From Sphingobacterium sp. (GTDB lineage: Bacteria > Bacteroidota > Bacteroidia > Sphingobacteriales > Sphingobacteriaceae), in NCBI GenBank assembly GCA_031277685.1, contig JAITLV010000219.1, positions 57,191-121,190 on the forward strand: a DNA stretch of 64,000 nucleotides. The letters run 5' to 3'. Below are positions 46,120 through 53,899 of the stretch, one piece after another. Numbering within the stretch: the first letter of the stretch is position 1; every line of letters begins with the position of its first letter. The notes below the pieces were generated by a model. The model was given only the letters and a program-made list of their open reading frames with translations. It was not told where the DNA came from and did not search any database. The position numbers and the translations under genes were made by a program.

Positions 46120-46581
46120 TTATTTATTTTGCATTTCACTTTCAATGAGCTGCTTTCTAAATAAACTAAAAAAAAGTGCTCGTTTTTTTCTTGCCACATT
46201 TGTTCTTTTAGCAAATTGCTGATATGCCACCATGGCTCTTTTCAGTTCAGACTGCAGCTCACTGTGATCAAGGCCAGCATGGGTAACAAGGTGCAGCAAA
46301 TAATATAGCACGCGTTTGAGCATACGATCGGCATGATCCAGTTTATCCAAGGCGATGTAAGTATTCACTAGATTATTGCATGAGATAATATACACCTGCA
46401 TAAATGGTACATTCAAACGAATACAGTCAATAATATGATTATTTAACAGTTCCGCACTGCTTAAAGCACACTGATAACTTAATAAGGCTTTTTCAAAATT
46501 ATTGGCATTAAAAAGTATATTGCTTGATCGTGTTAAAGTCTGCCAATACTGCTCTATTGCGCGTAAATCACTATTGCTCAT
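46120..46581 (-). CDS. TPR-like helical protein in metal-regulated operon
   Basis: A 153-residue, mostly helical soluble protein with two TPR-like repeats: ANNFEKALLSYQCALSSAELL and NLVNTYIALDKLDHADRMLK. It has four Cys (positions 39, 53, 68 and neighbours) and a His-containing LHLVTHAGLDHSEL loop. No known enzyme motif is visible. Its start overlaps the stop of the 58-residue gene upstream (ATGAGCAATAG), so translation is coupled. The operon promoter carries the metal-regulated palindrome. Small TPR-like proteins occur in some iron-regulated operons of other bacteria (recalled, unverified). Function unknown. Confidence 0.75.
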   Translation of the reverse strand: MSNSDLRAIEQYWQTLTRSSNILFNANNFEKALLSYQCALSSAELLNNHIIDCIRLNVPFMQVYIISCNNLVNTYIALDKLDHADRMLKRVLYYLLHLVTHAGLDHSELQSELKRAMVAYQQFAKRTNVARKKRALFFSLFRKQLIESEMQNK

Positions 46582-46747
46582 AACCTTTTATTTTTTGTTT
46601 TAAAATTTTTATTGCTCGTTTCAATTGGCCGATCTGTTGCATTTTCTGAGTTGCCTGCCCCATGTCAATCCGCATCAGACTAGTATCCCTAACATGTCTC
46701 TCCAAACGCTTTTTATTTTCCTCCAATAGTATGATTACATATTCCAT
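46571..46747 (-). CDS. 58-residue helical protein in metal-regulated operon
   Basis: This small gene begins MEYVIILLEENKKRLERHV and ends with IKGYEQ. It is almost all helix, with charged heptad-like spacing (KKRLERHV, GQLKRAIKILKQKI), so a short coiled coil is likely. It is too short for usual ORF filters, but the 11-base overlap with the next gene, same strand and a perfect upstream promoter support it. The leader from the predicted start site to the ATG is about 25 bases. Confidence 0.7.
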   Translation of the reverse strand: MEYVIILLEENKKRLERHVRDTSLMRIDMGQATQKMQQIGQLKRAIKILKQKIKGYEQ

Positions 46748-46774
46748 CGCTGTTTTATCTTATTATTTCATAAA

Positions 46775-46806
46775 CAAAAATAATAAGTTAGTTTATTCTA
46801 ACAAAA
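46775..46806 (-). promoter_or_regulatory. Metal-regulated promoter of the unknown two-gene operon
   Basis: Minus strand: TTTTG (46806-46802), TTAG-AATAAA-CTAA within the palindrome at 46802-46787 (arms GTTAG and CTAAC), then -7 TATTTTTG (46782-46775). The 19-base spacer matches the receptor and feoA promoters base for base in layout. Confidence 0.75.
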
Positions 46807-46973
46807 TTATTAACAATAAATAACTTTAAAAAACCAATCAGGAACAATAAAAAATAGGCTGAACACCGTGGCTACAACAGCATCGTTCCAAGTTACTTCA
46901 TAGTTAAACTGTTTATTAGAAAATTAGACAGGCATATGGGGTTGATATAGTCAACAATAGTACCATATACATA

Positions 46974-47007
46974 AAAAAAGCCTTTGGAATTGTTCCAAAG
47001 GCTTTTT
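46974..47007. terminator. Terminator of the fatty acid hydroxylase gene
   Basis: A perfect stem GCCTTTGGAA / TTCCAAAGGC with flanking A- and T-runs (arms 46974-46989 and 46993-47007) lies just downstream of the minus-strand hydroxylase gene. The rest of 46807-46973 shows nothing else. Confidence 0.85.
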
Positions 47008-47029
47008 CTTATTTTGCTACAGGAAAATG

Positions 47030-47698
47030 CTATGCTTTTTCCTCTTTTAGTGTCGATGATTCCTTTTTAGGTTCCTTTTCCTCAAAACCTGAACGTAAAA
47101 TTTCATCCCATAATGAAGAGCTCACACCAAATCCTTTTTCAGGATCAGAGTAGTGATGTAGCATGTGGTGCTGTTTAATGCGTTTGAAGATTCCGCTCTT
47201 AAAATTTGCATGGTGCATGGCGTAATGACACTCATCATAGATCAAGTAACCTACCATAAATCCAGAGAAAAAACTAGCCAGGATAAACTCATTTGAAAAG
47301 AACAATGTAAACCCGAAATAGACTAATGCTGCTAAGGGAATACTTGCAGACAAGGGCATCACCAAACGCATCCGGTCTCTTGGATAGTCATGATGCACAC
47401 CGTGAAAAATAAAAGCAATCCGTTTACCCCAATCCGATGTTGGATGGAAATGGAATACCCAACGATGCAACGCATACTCAAACGCAGTCCAGAATGCTAG
47501 GCCAAAAACAAAATACCCAATATATGTCAGTGGAGCAATCTCCCCCCAAACGAGTGCTTTATACGAAAAGAAAACAACTACCGGTACATAAAAAATCAAG
47601 GGTACACTCCAATGCACTTTCGTTAACGACTCTAAAAAGTCATTTTTGAACATGCGCGTAGATTCCGTAGAATTTGAAACATAATTACGCTTTGCCAT
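47030..47698 (-). CDS. Fatty acid hydroxylase / sterol desaturase family protein
   Basis: A 222-residue membrane enzyme with about four membrane segments and the di-iron histidine clusters HRWVFH, HGVHHD, HYAMHH and HHMLHH. This is the FA2H/carotenoid-hydroxylase-like superfamily; the short length and HHMLHH with YSDPEKGFGVSS point to lipid alpha-hydroxylation, as in 2-hydroxy fatty acids of sphingobacterial sphingolipids. That substrate is inferred from the organism. A -7 element TATTTTTG at 47730-47723 (minus) lies upstream. A terminator follows. Confidence 0.88.
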   Translation of the reverse strand: MAKRNYVSNSTESTRMFKNDFLESLTKVHWSVPLIFYVPVVVFFSYKALVWGEIAPLTYIGYFVFGLAFWTAFEYALHRWVFHFHPTSDWGKRIAFIFHGVHHDYPRDRMRLVMPLSASIPLAALVYFGFTLFFSNEFILASFFSGFMVGYLIYDECHYAMHHANFKSGIFKRIKQHHMLHHYSDPEKGFGVSSSLWDEILRSGFEEKEPKKESSTLKEEKA

Positions 47699-47722
47699 AA
47701 TACTATTTTTATTATTCCCTCA

Positions 47723-47730
47723 CAAAAATA
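47723..47730 (-). promoter_or_regulatory. -7 element of the fatty acid hydroxylase gene
   Basis: Minus-strand TATTTTTG, 25 bases before the ATG. No -33 TTG is at the normal distance. Confidence 0.4.
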
Positions 47731-47932
47731 AGTATTTTAAGCACAAATGAAGAAGGTTCCAGACTAGAAAAACAAAATATTTGACCTTTTCAACAAAAAG
47801 GTTAAACACATACTAATGCCCTTTCTAGTCTAAAACCTTTTATTTGATCTTTTAACTATAATTTTCTCAAAGTTTCGCCGAAGTTGATCGCAAACCTATA
47901 ACCATCAAAATTGACAAAATCACGACAGTTCG

Positions 47933-48607
47933 CTATTTAAAGTTGACTGTTCCGCCGGCCATTTTCTTTTCTACACGCTGTTCAGGCTTACCATAGACAT
48001 CAATCACACCACCACCGCGTGTCTTGGCTTCGATGGAATCCACCACATTGACCTCAGCTTTTCCACCACCATTCACCGTAACGGTTGTTGTTGTTGTTTT
48101 AAAATCCTTGCCCTCATATTTACCACCAAAATTAGAAACGATTTCCTGTTTATCAGCTTTGCCGTAAAGCGCAATCGTAGCACCGGAGGTTACTTTCACT
48201 TCAGCACTTTTTGCCTCAGTGTGCAGGTCGACCAGACCGCCTTCTGACGCATAGACCTTCAGGTGGTCGGCCAATACACCGTTACTAGCTGTAGCAAACA
48301 CTTTAGCACCTTTTTTAGCCTCCACATTTTTCAAGCTTTTATAGTATACCTTCACAGATATATTCCCTCCTTGCAACATATTTAGGGTATTCATCTTTAA
48401 TGCTAAAGCACCATTTGTATTAACCACCTTCACATTTTCATAATTCTGACCTTCAAATGTGACCAGAGATTCATTGGACTTGATCAATTCAACCTGTATT
48501 TTATCTGTAGCAACAACTGAACTAAAATCACCTACGTTTTGTTTTGCCTGTCCAAATCCCATTTGGGCCATTAATAAAAGAATTACACTGACTCCTAAAA
48601 ATTTCAT
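47933..48607 (-). CDS. DUF2807 (GIN domain) secreted protein
   Basis: The 224-residue protein has a signal peptide (1-19) and a DUF2807/GIN-type beta-helix: FSSVVATDKIQVELIKS, VKVYYKSLKNVEAKKGAKV and the repeats ASEGGLVDLHTEAKSAEVKVTSGATIALYGKA (named by ends), closing with VEKKMAGGTVNFK. These proteins are secreted, often near membrane proteins of unknown role, and are thought to be auto-transporter-like or adhesin fragments. Specific function unknown. The strand-turn pattern with GG/DV supports the assignment. Confidence 0.8.
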   Translation of the reverse strand: MKFLGVSVILLLMAQMGFGQAKQNVGDFSSVVATDKIQVELIKSNESLVTFEGQNYENVKVVNTNGALALKMNTLNMLQGGNISVKVYYKSLKNVEAKKGAKVFATASNGVLADHLKVYASEGGLVDLHTEAKSAEVKVTSGATIALYGKADKQEIVSNFGGKYEGKDFKTTTTTVTVNGGGKAEVNVVDSIEAKTRGGGVIDVYGKPEQRVEKKMAGGTVNFK

Positions 48608-48686
48608 ATTTACTTGACTTTTTATTGTTGTTCGTCAAAAAATAAGCCAATTCCTGTTGACAACACTATTTTTAACCTATTTTGAC

Positions 48687-48716
48687 ATAAAAAAAGCGCC
48701 CTTAAAAAGGACGCTT
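48687..48716 (-). terminator. Terminator of fbaA
   Basis: AAGCGCCCTT / AAGGACGCTT arms with one mismatch (48694-48715) and, on the minus strand, a following T-run (48693-48687), 22 bases after the fbaA stop. Confidence 0.75.
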
Positions 48717-48738
48717 CATACAATTTATTTCTTTCAGC

Positions 48739-49818
48739 TTATAATTTGCTGTTTACGTCAACTGCATTCAAATCTGCGAATGCTTCTTTCAGACGAGCAA
48801 CAAATGCTTCTTCACCTTTACGCAACCAGACGCGTGGGTCGTAGTATTTCTTATTTGGAGAATCAGATCCTTCTGGATTACCGATTTGTCCTTGCAAATA
48901 ATCATGGTTTTTAGCTTCGTAACCTCTAACACCATCCCAGAATGCCCATTGCATATCTGTATCAATGTTCATTTTGATTGCGCCGTAAGAGATTGCTTCA
49001 GCAATTTCTTCTGGAGAAGAACCTGATCCTCCGTGGAATACAAAGTTTACAGGCTTTTCAGCTGCGAGTTTGTATTTTTCGCGGATATATTCTTGTGAAT
49101 TGTGTAAGATCACTGGCTGTAATTTTACATTACCTGGTTTGTAAACACCGTGCACATTACCGAAAGCTGCCGCAACTGTAAATTTGTCAGATACTTTAGA
49201 CAATTCTTCATAGGCATAAGCAACCTCTTCAGGTTGTGTATATAATTTAGAGCTGTCAACATCCGAGTTGTCAACACCGTCTTCCTCACCACCTGTAACA
49301 CCCAATTCGATCTCTACTGTCATACCCAGTGGTTTCATACGCGCCAAGTATTTTGCTGAAATCTCGATATTTTCCTCGATTGGCTCCTCAGATAAATCCA
49401 ACATGTGTGAAGAGAACAATGGTTTACCGTGTTGCGCGAAGAATTTTTCACCAGCGTCCAACAAACCGTCGATCCAAGGTAAAAGCTTTTTAGCTGCGTG
49501 ATCCGTGTGCAAGATTACAGCGACACCGTAGTGCTCTGCTAATAAATGCACATGTTGTGCAGCAGATACCGCACCCAACACACAAGCTTGTAAGTTATCA
49601 TTGTTTAATGTCTTACCAGCATAGAATTGTGCTCCACCATTTGACAATTGAATAATTACAGGAGAGTTCACTGCTTTAGCAGTTTCCATTACCGCATTGA
49701 TAGAATTTGTTCCGATAATGTTTACTGCAGGCAAAGCAAATTTGTGTTTCTTTGCAACTTCAAACAACTCTTGTACTTGATCTCCCGTCAATACACCTTT
49801 AAAATCTTTTAGGCTCAT
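48739..49818 (-). CDS. fbaA: Class II fructose-bisphosphate aldolase
   Basis: The 359-residue enzyme cleaves fructose-1,6-bisphosphate to DHAP and glyceraldehyde-3-phosphate. It is the zinc-dependent class II type: ILHTDHAAKKLLPW holds a zinc His, VEIELGVTGGEEDGVDN is the acidic loop, and FVFHGGSGSS carries a His ligand. Length fits class IIA. The leader to the best upstream promoter is long (about 145 bases). Confidence 0.96.
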   Translation of the reverse strand: MSLKDFKGVLTGDQVQELFEVAKKHKFALPAVNIIGTNSINAVMETAKAVNSPVIIQLSNGGAQFYAGKTLNNDNLQACVLGAVSAAQHVHLLAEHYGVAVILHTDHAAKKLLPWIDGLLDAGEKFFAQHGKPLFSSHMLDLSEEPIEENIEISAKYLARMKPLGMTVEIELGVTGGEEDGVDNSDVDSSKLYTQPEEVAYAYEELSKVSDKFTVAAAFGNVHGVYKPGNVKLQPVILHNSQEYIREKYKLAAEKPVNFVFHGGSGSSPEEIAEAISYGAIKMNIDTDMQWAFWDGVRGYEAKNHDYLQGQIGNPEGSDSPNKKYYDPRVWLRKGEEAFVARLKEAFADLNAVDVNSKL

Positions 49819-49963
49819 ATTACTGTTATTGATTTATTTTAATCTTTATTAACTCTTGAAGCTACTAAATTATTAAAAAAAATTATTACTTCCTAATTTT
49901 TAGAGTGTACTAAATACACTATCAATTTATTTATTACCCTTACCTCCAAAACCTACATAGGAT

Positions 49964-49992
49964 CAAAACTAGCCCAGCAACAACAATTTCAA
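49964..49992 (-). promoter_or_regulatory. Candidate promoter of fbaA
   Basis: Minus-strand -33 TTG (49992-49990), 18-base spacer and TAGTTTTG (49971-49964). The 49819-50130 region is otherwise without a gene; no other structure was seen. Confidence 0.4.
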
Positions 49993-50099
49993 TTAAACCA
50001 AGGCCCGATGTTTACCATACCTTCAAATACCGGCCATCTCCTTAGGCATTCGATAAAAAAATTAGGTTTGATAATACATAAAATACATAGCGGATTAAT

Positions 50100-50107
50100 T
50101 AAATTTG
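50100..50107 (+). promoter_or_regulatory. -7 element of the YffB gene
   Basis: TAAATTTG lies 23 bases before the ATG at 50131 and inside the longer frame that starts at 50008, supporting the shorter protein. Confidence 0.45.
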
Positions 50108-50130
50108 AGCTCACTAATATTGTAATCATT

Positions 50131-50478
50131 ATGCTACAGGTATATGGGATCAAAAATTGCAACACTGTAAAAAAAGCCTTAACATGGTTAGAAGATAATC
50201 AAGTTGCCTTCCAATTTCATGACTTCAAAAAAGAAGGTGTCAGTGATGAAAAACTACAAGAATGGGAGAAAAAGGTGGACTGGCAATCGTTGGTCAACAA
50301 AAAAGGTACTACCTGGAAAAAATTAACAGCCGAACAACAAGCGGAAGTTGTCGACGCAAATAGTGCCAATAACGTATTAAAAGAGCACACCAGTATGATC
50401 AAACGTCCGGTTATTGAACACGATAAAGGTGTTCTTCTCGGATTCAATGAAGATGATTATAATAACTATTTAAAATAA
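50131..50478 (+). CDS. Spx/YffB (ArsC-like) family protein
   Basis: A 115-residue thioredoxin-fold protein of the ArsC/Spx family. YGIKNCNTVKKA (one Cys, no CxxC), KGTTWKKL and IKRPVIEH are YffB-type signatures; YffB-like proteins are single-Cys glutathione-binding or regulatory members, not arsenate reductases. The ATG at 50131 is preferred over the 50008 frame because the family starts here and a promoter element lies between. A strong terminator follows eight bases after the stop. Confidence 0.88.
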   Translation: MLQVYGIKNCNTVKKALTWLEDNQVAFQFHDFKKEGVSDEKLQEWEKKVDWQSLVNKKGTTWKKLTAEQQAEVVDANSANNVLKEHTSMIKRPVIEHDKGVLLGFNEDDYNNYLK

Positions 50479-50485
50479 TTGTTAC

Positions 50486-50513
50486 AAGCTCCTTAAAAAG
50501 GAGCTTTTTTTTG
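50486..50513 (+). terminator. Terminator of the YffB gene
   Basis: AAGCTCCTT and AAGGAGCTT arms (50486-50494 and 50498-50506) with a three-base loop are followed by an eight-T run. Confidence 0.92.
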
Positions 50514-50571
50514 CCTTATGTACTTTTCATTGTATATTGTGACCAATAAACGTAATTTAATTCAAACAGAT

Positions 50572-52518
50572 ATGATGAAAAGACTTGCATTGGCTTCTTT
50601 GAGCCTTCTTGCATTGAGCTATGCATTTCCGTCCTTTTCCCAGGAAAAAACGTCTAACTATAGTTATACCGAAGCTTTTGCACCCCTATTTTTTAGAAAT
50701 AATGGAAATGATTACCGCTCTGCAGCCGGTAAGCCTGGCCCCAGTTATTGGCAAAATGCTGCAGACTACAAAATACAAGCATCAATAAACGATCAAAACG
50801 ATCAGGTGACTGGCACCGTAGAGATTACATATAGCAATAATAGTCCTGACAATATGGATTACCTCTGGTTGCAATTGGATCAAAACATGTTTTCACAACA
50901 CGGCCGAGGGCAGTTAATTTCCCCATTGACAAATAGCAGATACGGCGATGGCAACTCAAAATTTGATGGCGGTTATCAAATTCAGACTGTCACTGATAGC
51001 AACGGAAAAGCCATAGAACACATCATTGATGACACCCGCATGCAACTGCGGCTTCCAGCCGCATTGAAAGGTAAAGGTGGTAAAATCACATTCAAAATTA
51101 GCTATCAATATACAGTACCACAATATGGTGCCGATCGTACAGGTATACTCGACACTAAAAACGGAAAAATCTATGCGATAGCACAATGGTTTCCAAGACT
51201 ATGTGTATATGACGATATTAGAGGCTGGAACACCCTACCCTATACCGGACCAGGAGAATTCTATCGTGAATTCGGGAACTATCAGGTAGAAATCACAGCA
51301 CCAGCCAACCATATTGTTGTCCTAGGTGGTGAGCTCCTAAATCCACAGGAAGTATTTACAGCAGAACAATTCAAAAGGTACCAACTTGCTTTACGCAGCG
51401 ATGAAACCGTATTGATTCGCTCCGCAGAGGAAGTAACTGCAAAAAATTCCAGACCCAATAAAAAGACATTGACCTGGAAATATCAGCTTAACAATGCGCA
51501 AGATATTGCCTGGGCCTCCTCGACCGCATTTATATTGGATGGAGCAAAGATAAACCTACCGAGTGGTAAAAAAGCCCTTGCCTTATCTGCTTATCCTGTG
51601 GAAAGCAATAGCAACAACGCTTGGGAACGTTCCACCGAATATACCAAGGCCGCAATCGAAATCTATTCCAAAAATTGGTTTGAATACCCCTATCCTGTAG
51701 CCGTGAATGTTGCATCCAATGTAGGGGGGATGGAATACCCTGCCTTGTCTTTCTGTGGCAATCAGGCCAAGGCTGGTTCCCTCTGGGGAGTGACCAATCA
51801 TGAGTTTGGCCACAACTGGTTTCCCATGATTGTAGCGTCTAACGAACGTGAACACGGATGGATGGATGAAGGGTTCAACACCTTTATCAATGAACTGGCA
51901 ACACAAGAATTCAATAATGGTGAATACCATCGCCCACAGGCTAGCCGCTCCTATATTTTCACATCACAGAACCTTGAACCGATATTAAGTACACCGCAAA
52001 ACATGAAAGAACGCAATATTGGTGCACTGGTCTATTATAAACCTGCTTATGGCTTGAAGTTATTACGTAATGAGATCATTGGCAAAGAGCGCTTCGATTA
52101 TGCCTTTAAAAAATATATTCAAGAATGGGCTTACAAACATCCGACACCTGAAGATTTCTTTAAAGCAATAGAAAATGGAACCGGCGAGAGTCTCAATTGG
52201 TTTTGGCGTGGATGGTTTGTCAACAACTGGCAAATGGATCAGGCCATCAAATCTGTTTCCTATGTCAACAATCAACCGATGCTCGGTGCAGTGGTCACTA
52301 TAGAAAATCTGGAAAAATTACCAATGCCTGTTGTTGTTGAGGCAACCACAGTTTCTGGAAAAAAAATAAGAAAAAAGCTACCCGTGGAAATCTGGGAGAG
52401 AAACAATGTATGGCAATTTAAAATTCCGACAAACGAAGCATTACAATCCGTCCAATTGGATCCTGACGATGTGATGCCTGACAAGAATCCAGACAATAAT
52501 ACATGGAAAGCAAATTAG
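50572..52518 (+). CDS. M1 family metallopeptidase
   Basis: From the ATG at 50572 the protein has 648 residues, with a signal peptide ending FSQ. It is an M1 zinc aminopeptidase: HEFGH begins at residue 410, and the third ligand Glu is 18 residues later in WMDEGF; GGMEYP replaces the canonical GAMEN. The C-terminal half carries the helical domain. It likely trims peptides in the periplasm. An in-frame codon at 50518 would put the start five bases past the YffB terminator and leave an unconserved N-terminal extension, so it was not used. Confidence 0.92.
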   Translation: MMKRLALASLSLLALSYAFPSFSQEKTSNYSYTEAFAPLFFRNNGNDYRSAAGKPGPSYWQNAADYKIQASINDQNDQVTGTVEITYSNNSPDNMDYLWLQLDQNMFSQHGRGQLISPLTNSRYGDGNSKFDGGYQIQTVTDSNGKAIEHIIDDTRMQLRLPAALKGKGGKITFKISYQYTVPQYGADRTGILDTKNGKIYAIAQWFPRLCVYDDIRGWNTLPYTGPGEFYREFGNYQVEITAPANHIVVLGGELLNPQEVFTAEQFKRYQLALRSDETVLIRSAEEVTAKNSRPNKKTLTWKYQLNNAQDIAWASSTAFILDGAKINLPSGKKALALSAYPVESNSNNAWERSTEYTKAAIEIYSKNWFEYPYPVAVNVASNVGGMEYPALSFCGNQAKAGSLWGVTNHEFGHNWFPMIVASNEREHGWMDEGFNTFINELATQEFNNGEYHRPQASRSYIFTSQNLEPILSTPQNMKERNIGALVYYKPAYGLKLLRNEIIGKERFDYAFKKYIQEWAYKHPTPEDFFKAIENGTGESLNWFWRGWFVNNWQMDQAIKSVSYVNNQPMLGAVVTIENLEKLPMPVVVEATTVSGKKIRKKLPVEIWERNNVWQFKIPTNEALQSVQLDPDDVMPDKNPDNNTWKAN

Positions 52519-52542
52519 CGCAGTAATTCAAAATCTATTCGT

Positions 52543-52550
52543 TATTTTTG
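52543..52550 (+). promoter_or_regulatory. -7 element upstream of the regulatory-domain protein
   Basis: TATTTTTG; the expected start site near 52556 would put the 52564-52620 hairpin in the 5' leader of the gene at 52675. No -33 TTG is clear. Confidence 0.35.
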
Positions 52551-52563
52551 GTAAGAAAATTAT

Positions 52564-52620
52564 ACGCACTGAAACCATTGTAGGTACATCATCATGTATG
52601 ACATAATGGTTTCAGTGCGT
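52564..52620 (+). repeat. Long perfect hairpin between M1 peptidase and next gene
   Basis: Arms ACGCACTGAAACCATT (52564-52579) and AATGGTTTCAGTGCGT (52605-52620) are perfectly complementary; the loop contains a smaller stem TACAT-CATC-ATGTA. No T-tract follows (TAAAAG), so a normal terminator is unlikely. Confidence 0.7.
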
Positions 52621-52674
52621 TAAAAGAATAAAACAGCATGCAACAAGCTCATTTATGTATATAATTATATCCCC

Positions 52675-53361
52675 ATGAAAGTCATACACACGATTCTAAG
52701 CTGCTTATTTATTACGTTGATCAGCGGACAACTAGTTGCGCAGGAAAAAACCAAAGGCATAATTATGGAGCTTGTCAGCGGAGAAAAAATAGAAGCTGCA
52801 CAAATCCAGAATTTACGGAACAAAGTCGAAGTACAAACCAATAGGGACGGATCATTCGCAATCGATGCCAATATCAATGACCTCCTATTGATCAAAGCCC
52901 CAGGCTACGAACAAGATACCGTATTTATCTATGATGCCAGCTTACGAAGAATCTATCTGAACAGAATAAATAACCCCATTGAATTGAACCAGGTTGTTGT
53001 CGAACGGATGACTGATAGCCGGCTTGCAGCTGAAATTCAACGGGAAAAACAAGCTGGAAAATATTCAGATGCAAGCCAAAATAGAGGGGGAATCCGCATC
53101 TCCCCAAGCCGTATCTTTAGCAAAGAGGGGAAACAAGCTCGCTCAAATTACAAACTTCTCGTAGCAGAATTGGAGAAAAGAACAGTTGACCGGAAGTTTA
53201 CAGACAACCTCATCAAAGAGGTGACACCACTTGAAGGCTCCGAACTAGCCTTATTTAAAGAAAGATTTAGACCTTCTTATAAATTTATCCAGAATAGCAG
53301 CCAGGAAACGTTACGCGTATATGTCATGGATAGCTACAAGAAATTTAACGAGAAAAAATAA
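52675..53361 (+). CDS. Secreted carboxypeptidase-like regulatory domain protein
   Basis: A 228-residue protein with signal peptide (1-22, LVAQ). The first half is a beta domain of the CarbopepD_reg type (KGIIMELVSGEKIEAAQI, then GSFAIDANINDLLLIKAPGYEQD), and the rest is helical and charged (KQAGKYSDASQNRGG to SYKKFNEKK). The combination with a helical tail recurs in Bacteroidota envelope proteins of unknown role. A poly-A tract right after the stop precedes the Rrf2 operator. No partner gene is evident. Confidence 0.75.
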   Translation: MKVIHTILSCLFITLISGQLVAQEKTKGIIMELVSGEKIEAAQIQNLRNKVEVQTNRDGSFAIDANINDLLLIKAPGYEQDTVFIYDASLRRIYLNRINNPIELNQVVVERMTDSRLAAEIQREKQAGKYSDASQNRGGIRISPSRIFSKEGKQARSNYKLLVAELEKRTVDRKFTDNLIKEVTPLEGSELALFKERFRPSYKFIQNSSQETLRVYVMDSYKKFNEKK

Positions 53362-53392
53362 AAAAAAAGACTTTTTATCACGTAATTGTCAG

Positions 53393-53435
53393 AAGGTTTT
53401 AAACTGTAATATTTTTTATTTCAGTTTAAAACCTT
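53393..53435. promoter_or_regulatory. Inverted-repeat operator of the Rrf2 gene
   Basis: AAGGTTTTAAACTG (53393-53406) and CAGTTTAAAACCTT (53422-53435) are perfectly complementary around a 15-base spacer. The right arm lies between the expected -33 and the -7 TACTTTTG (53442-53449) of the Rrf2 gene, so binding would control it. Confidence 0.65.
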
Positions 53436-53441
53436 TTCTAT

Positions 53442-53449
53442 TACTTTTG
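53442..53449 (+). promoter_or_regulatory. -7 element of the Rrf2-NmrA operon
   Basis: TACTTTTG; its final G begins the GTG of a longer open frame, so translation must start later, at the ATG 53479. Confidence 0.5.
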
Positions 53450-53478
53450 TGTTATCAAAATTAAAAATCAGCAACGGG

Positions 53479-53892
53479 ATGTTACATAACTTGAGATTTG
53501 CAACAGCTTTACATATCATGGTCTTAGCACAACTGGAAGAGTCCGGACAATGGCTTTCTTCGGAATACATTGCTTCGAGCATCCAGGTAAATGCTGCTGT
53601 AGTGCGCAAGGAAATTGCATCTCTGAAAGCAGCAAACTTGCTAATAAGCAAAGAGGGTAAAGGTGGCGGTATTCGCATCAATGAAGAAAAAGAGCATATC
53701 ACCCTTGCTGACATTTACCAAAGTACAAAACAGCATGAGCTGTCCGGTAAATTCAACAATCCCAATCCAGCTTGTATTGTCGGTAAAAACATCAATGCCA
53801 AATTGCAGGATCTTTATCAGGAAGTCGACACTGATATCGTACGGCGTTTGGAAAAAATGGCGCTGACTGATTTTAGTAAAACATTTAATTAA
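53479..53892 (+). CDS. Rrf2 family transcriptional regulator
   Basis: The 137-residue regulator begins MLHNLRFATALHIMVLAQ. The winged-helix pattern is typical of Rrf2: SSEYIASSIQVNAAVVRKEIASLKAANLLISKEGKGGG (named by ends), with wing residues GKGGGIRI. It has one Cys in the effector region (NPACIVGKN), too few for a Fe-S cluster, so it resembles the YwnA-like branch. It is in an operon with an NmrA-type reductase seven bases later, the same pair as B. subtilis ywnA-ywnB (recalled), and has a perfect inverted repeat upstream for autoregulation. Confidence 0.9.
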   Translation: MLHNLRFATALHIMVLAQLEESGQWLSSEYIASSIQVNAAVVRKEIASLKAANLLISKEGKGGGIRINEEKEHITLADIYQSTKQHELSGKFNNPNPACIVGKNINAKLQDLYQEVDTDIVRRLEKMALTDFSKTFN

Positions 53893-53899
53893 AAAACAC

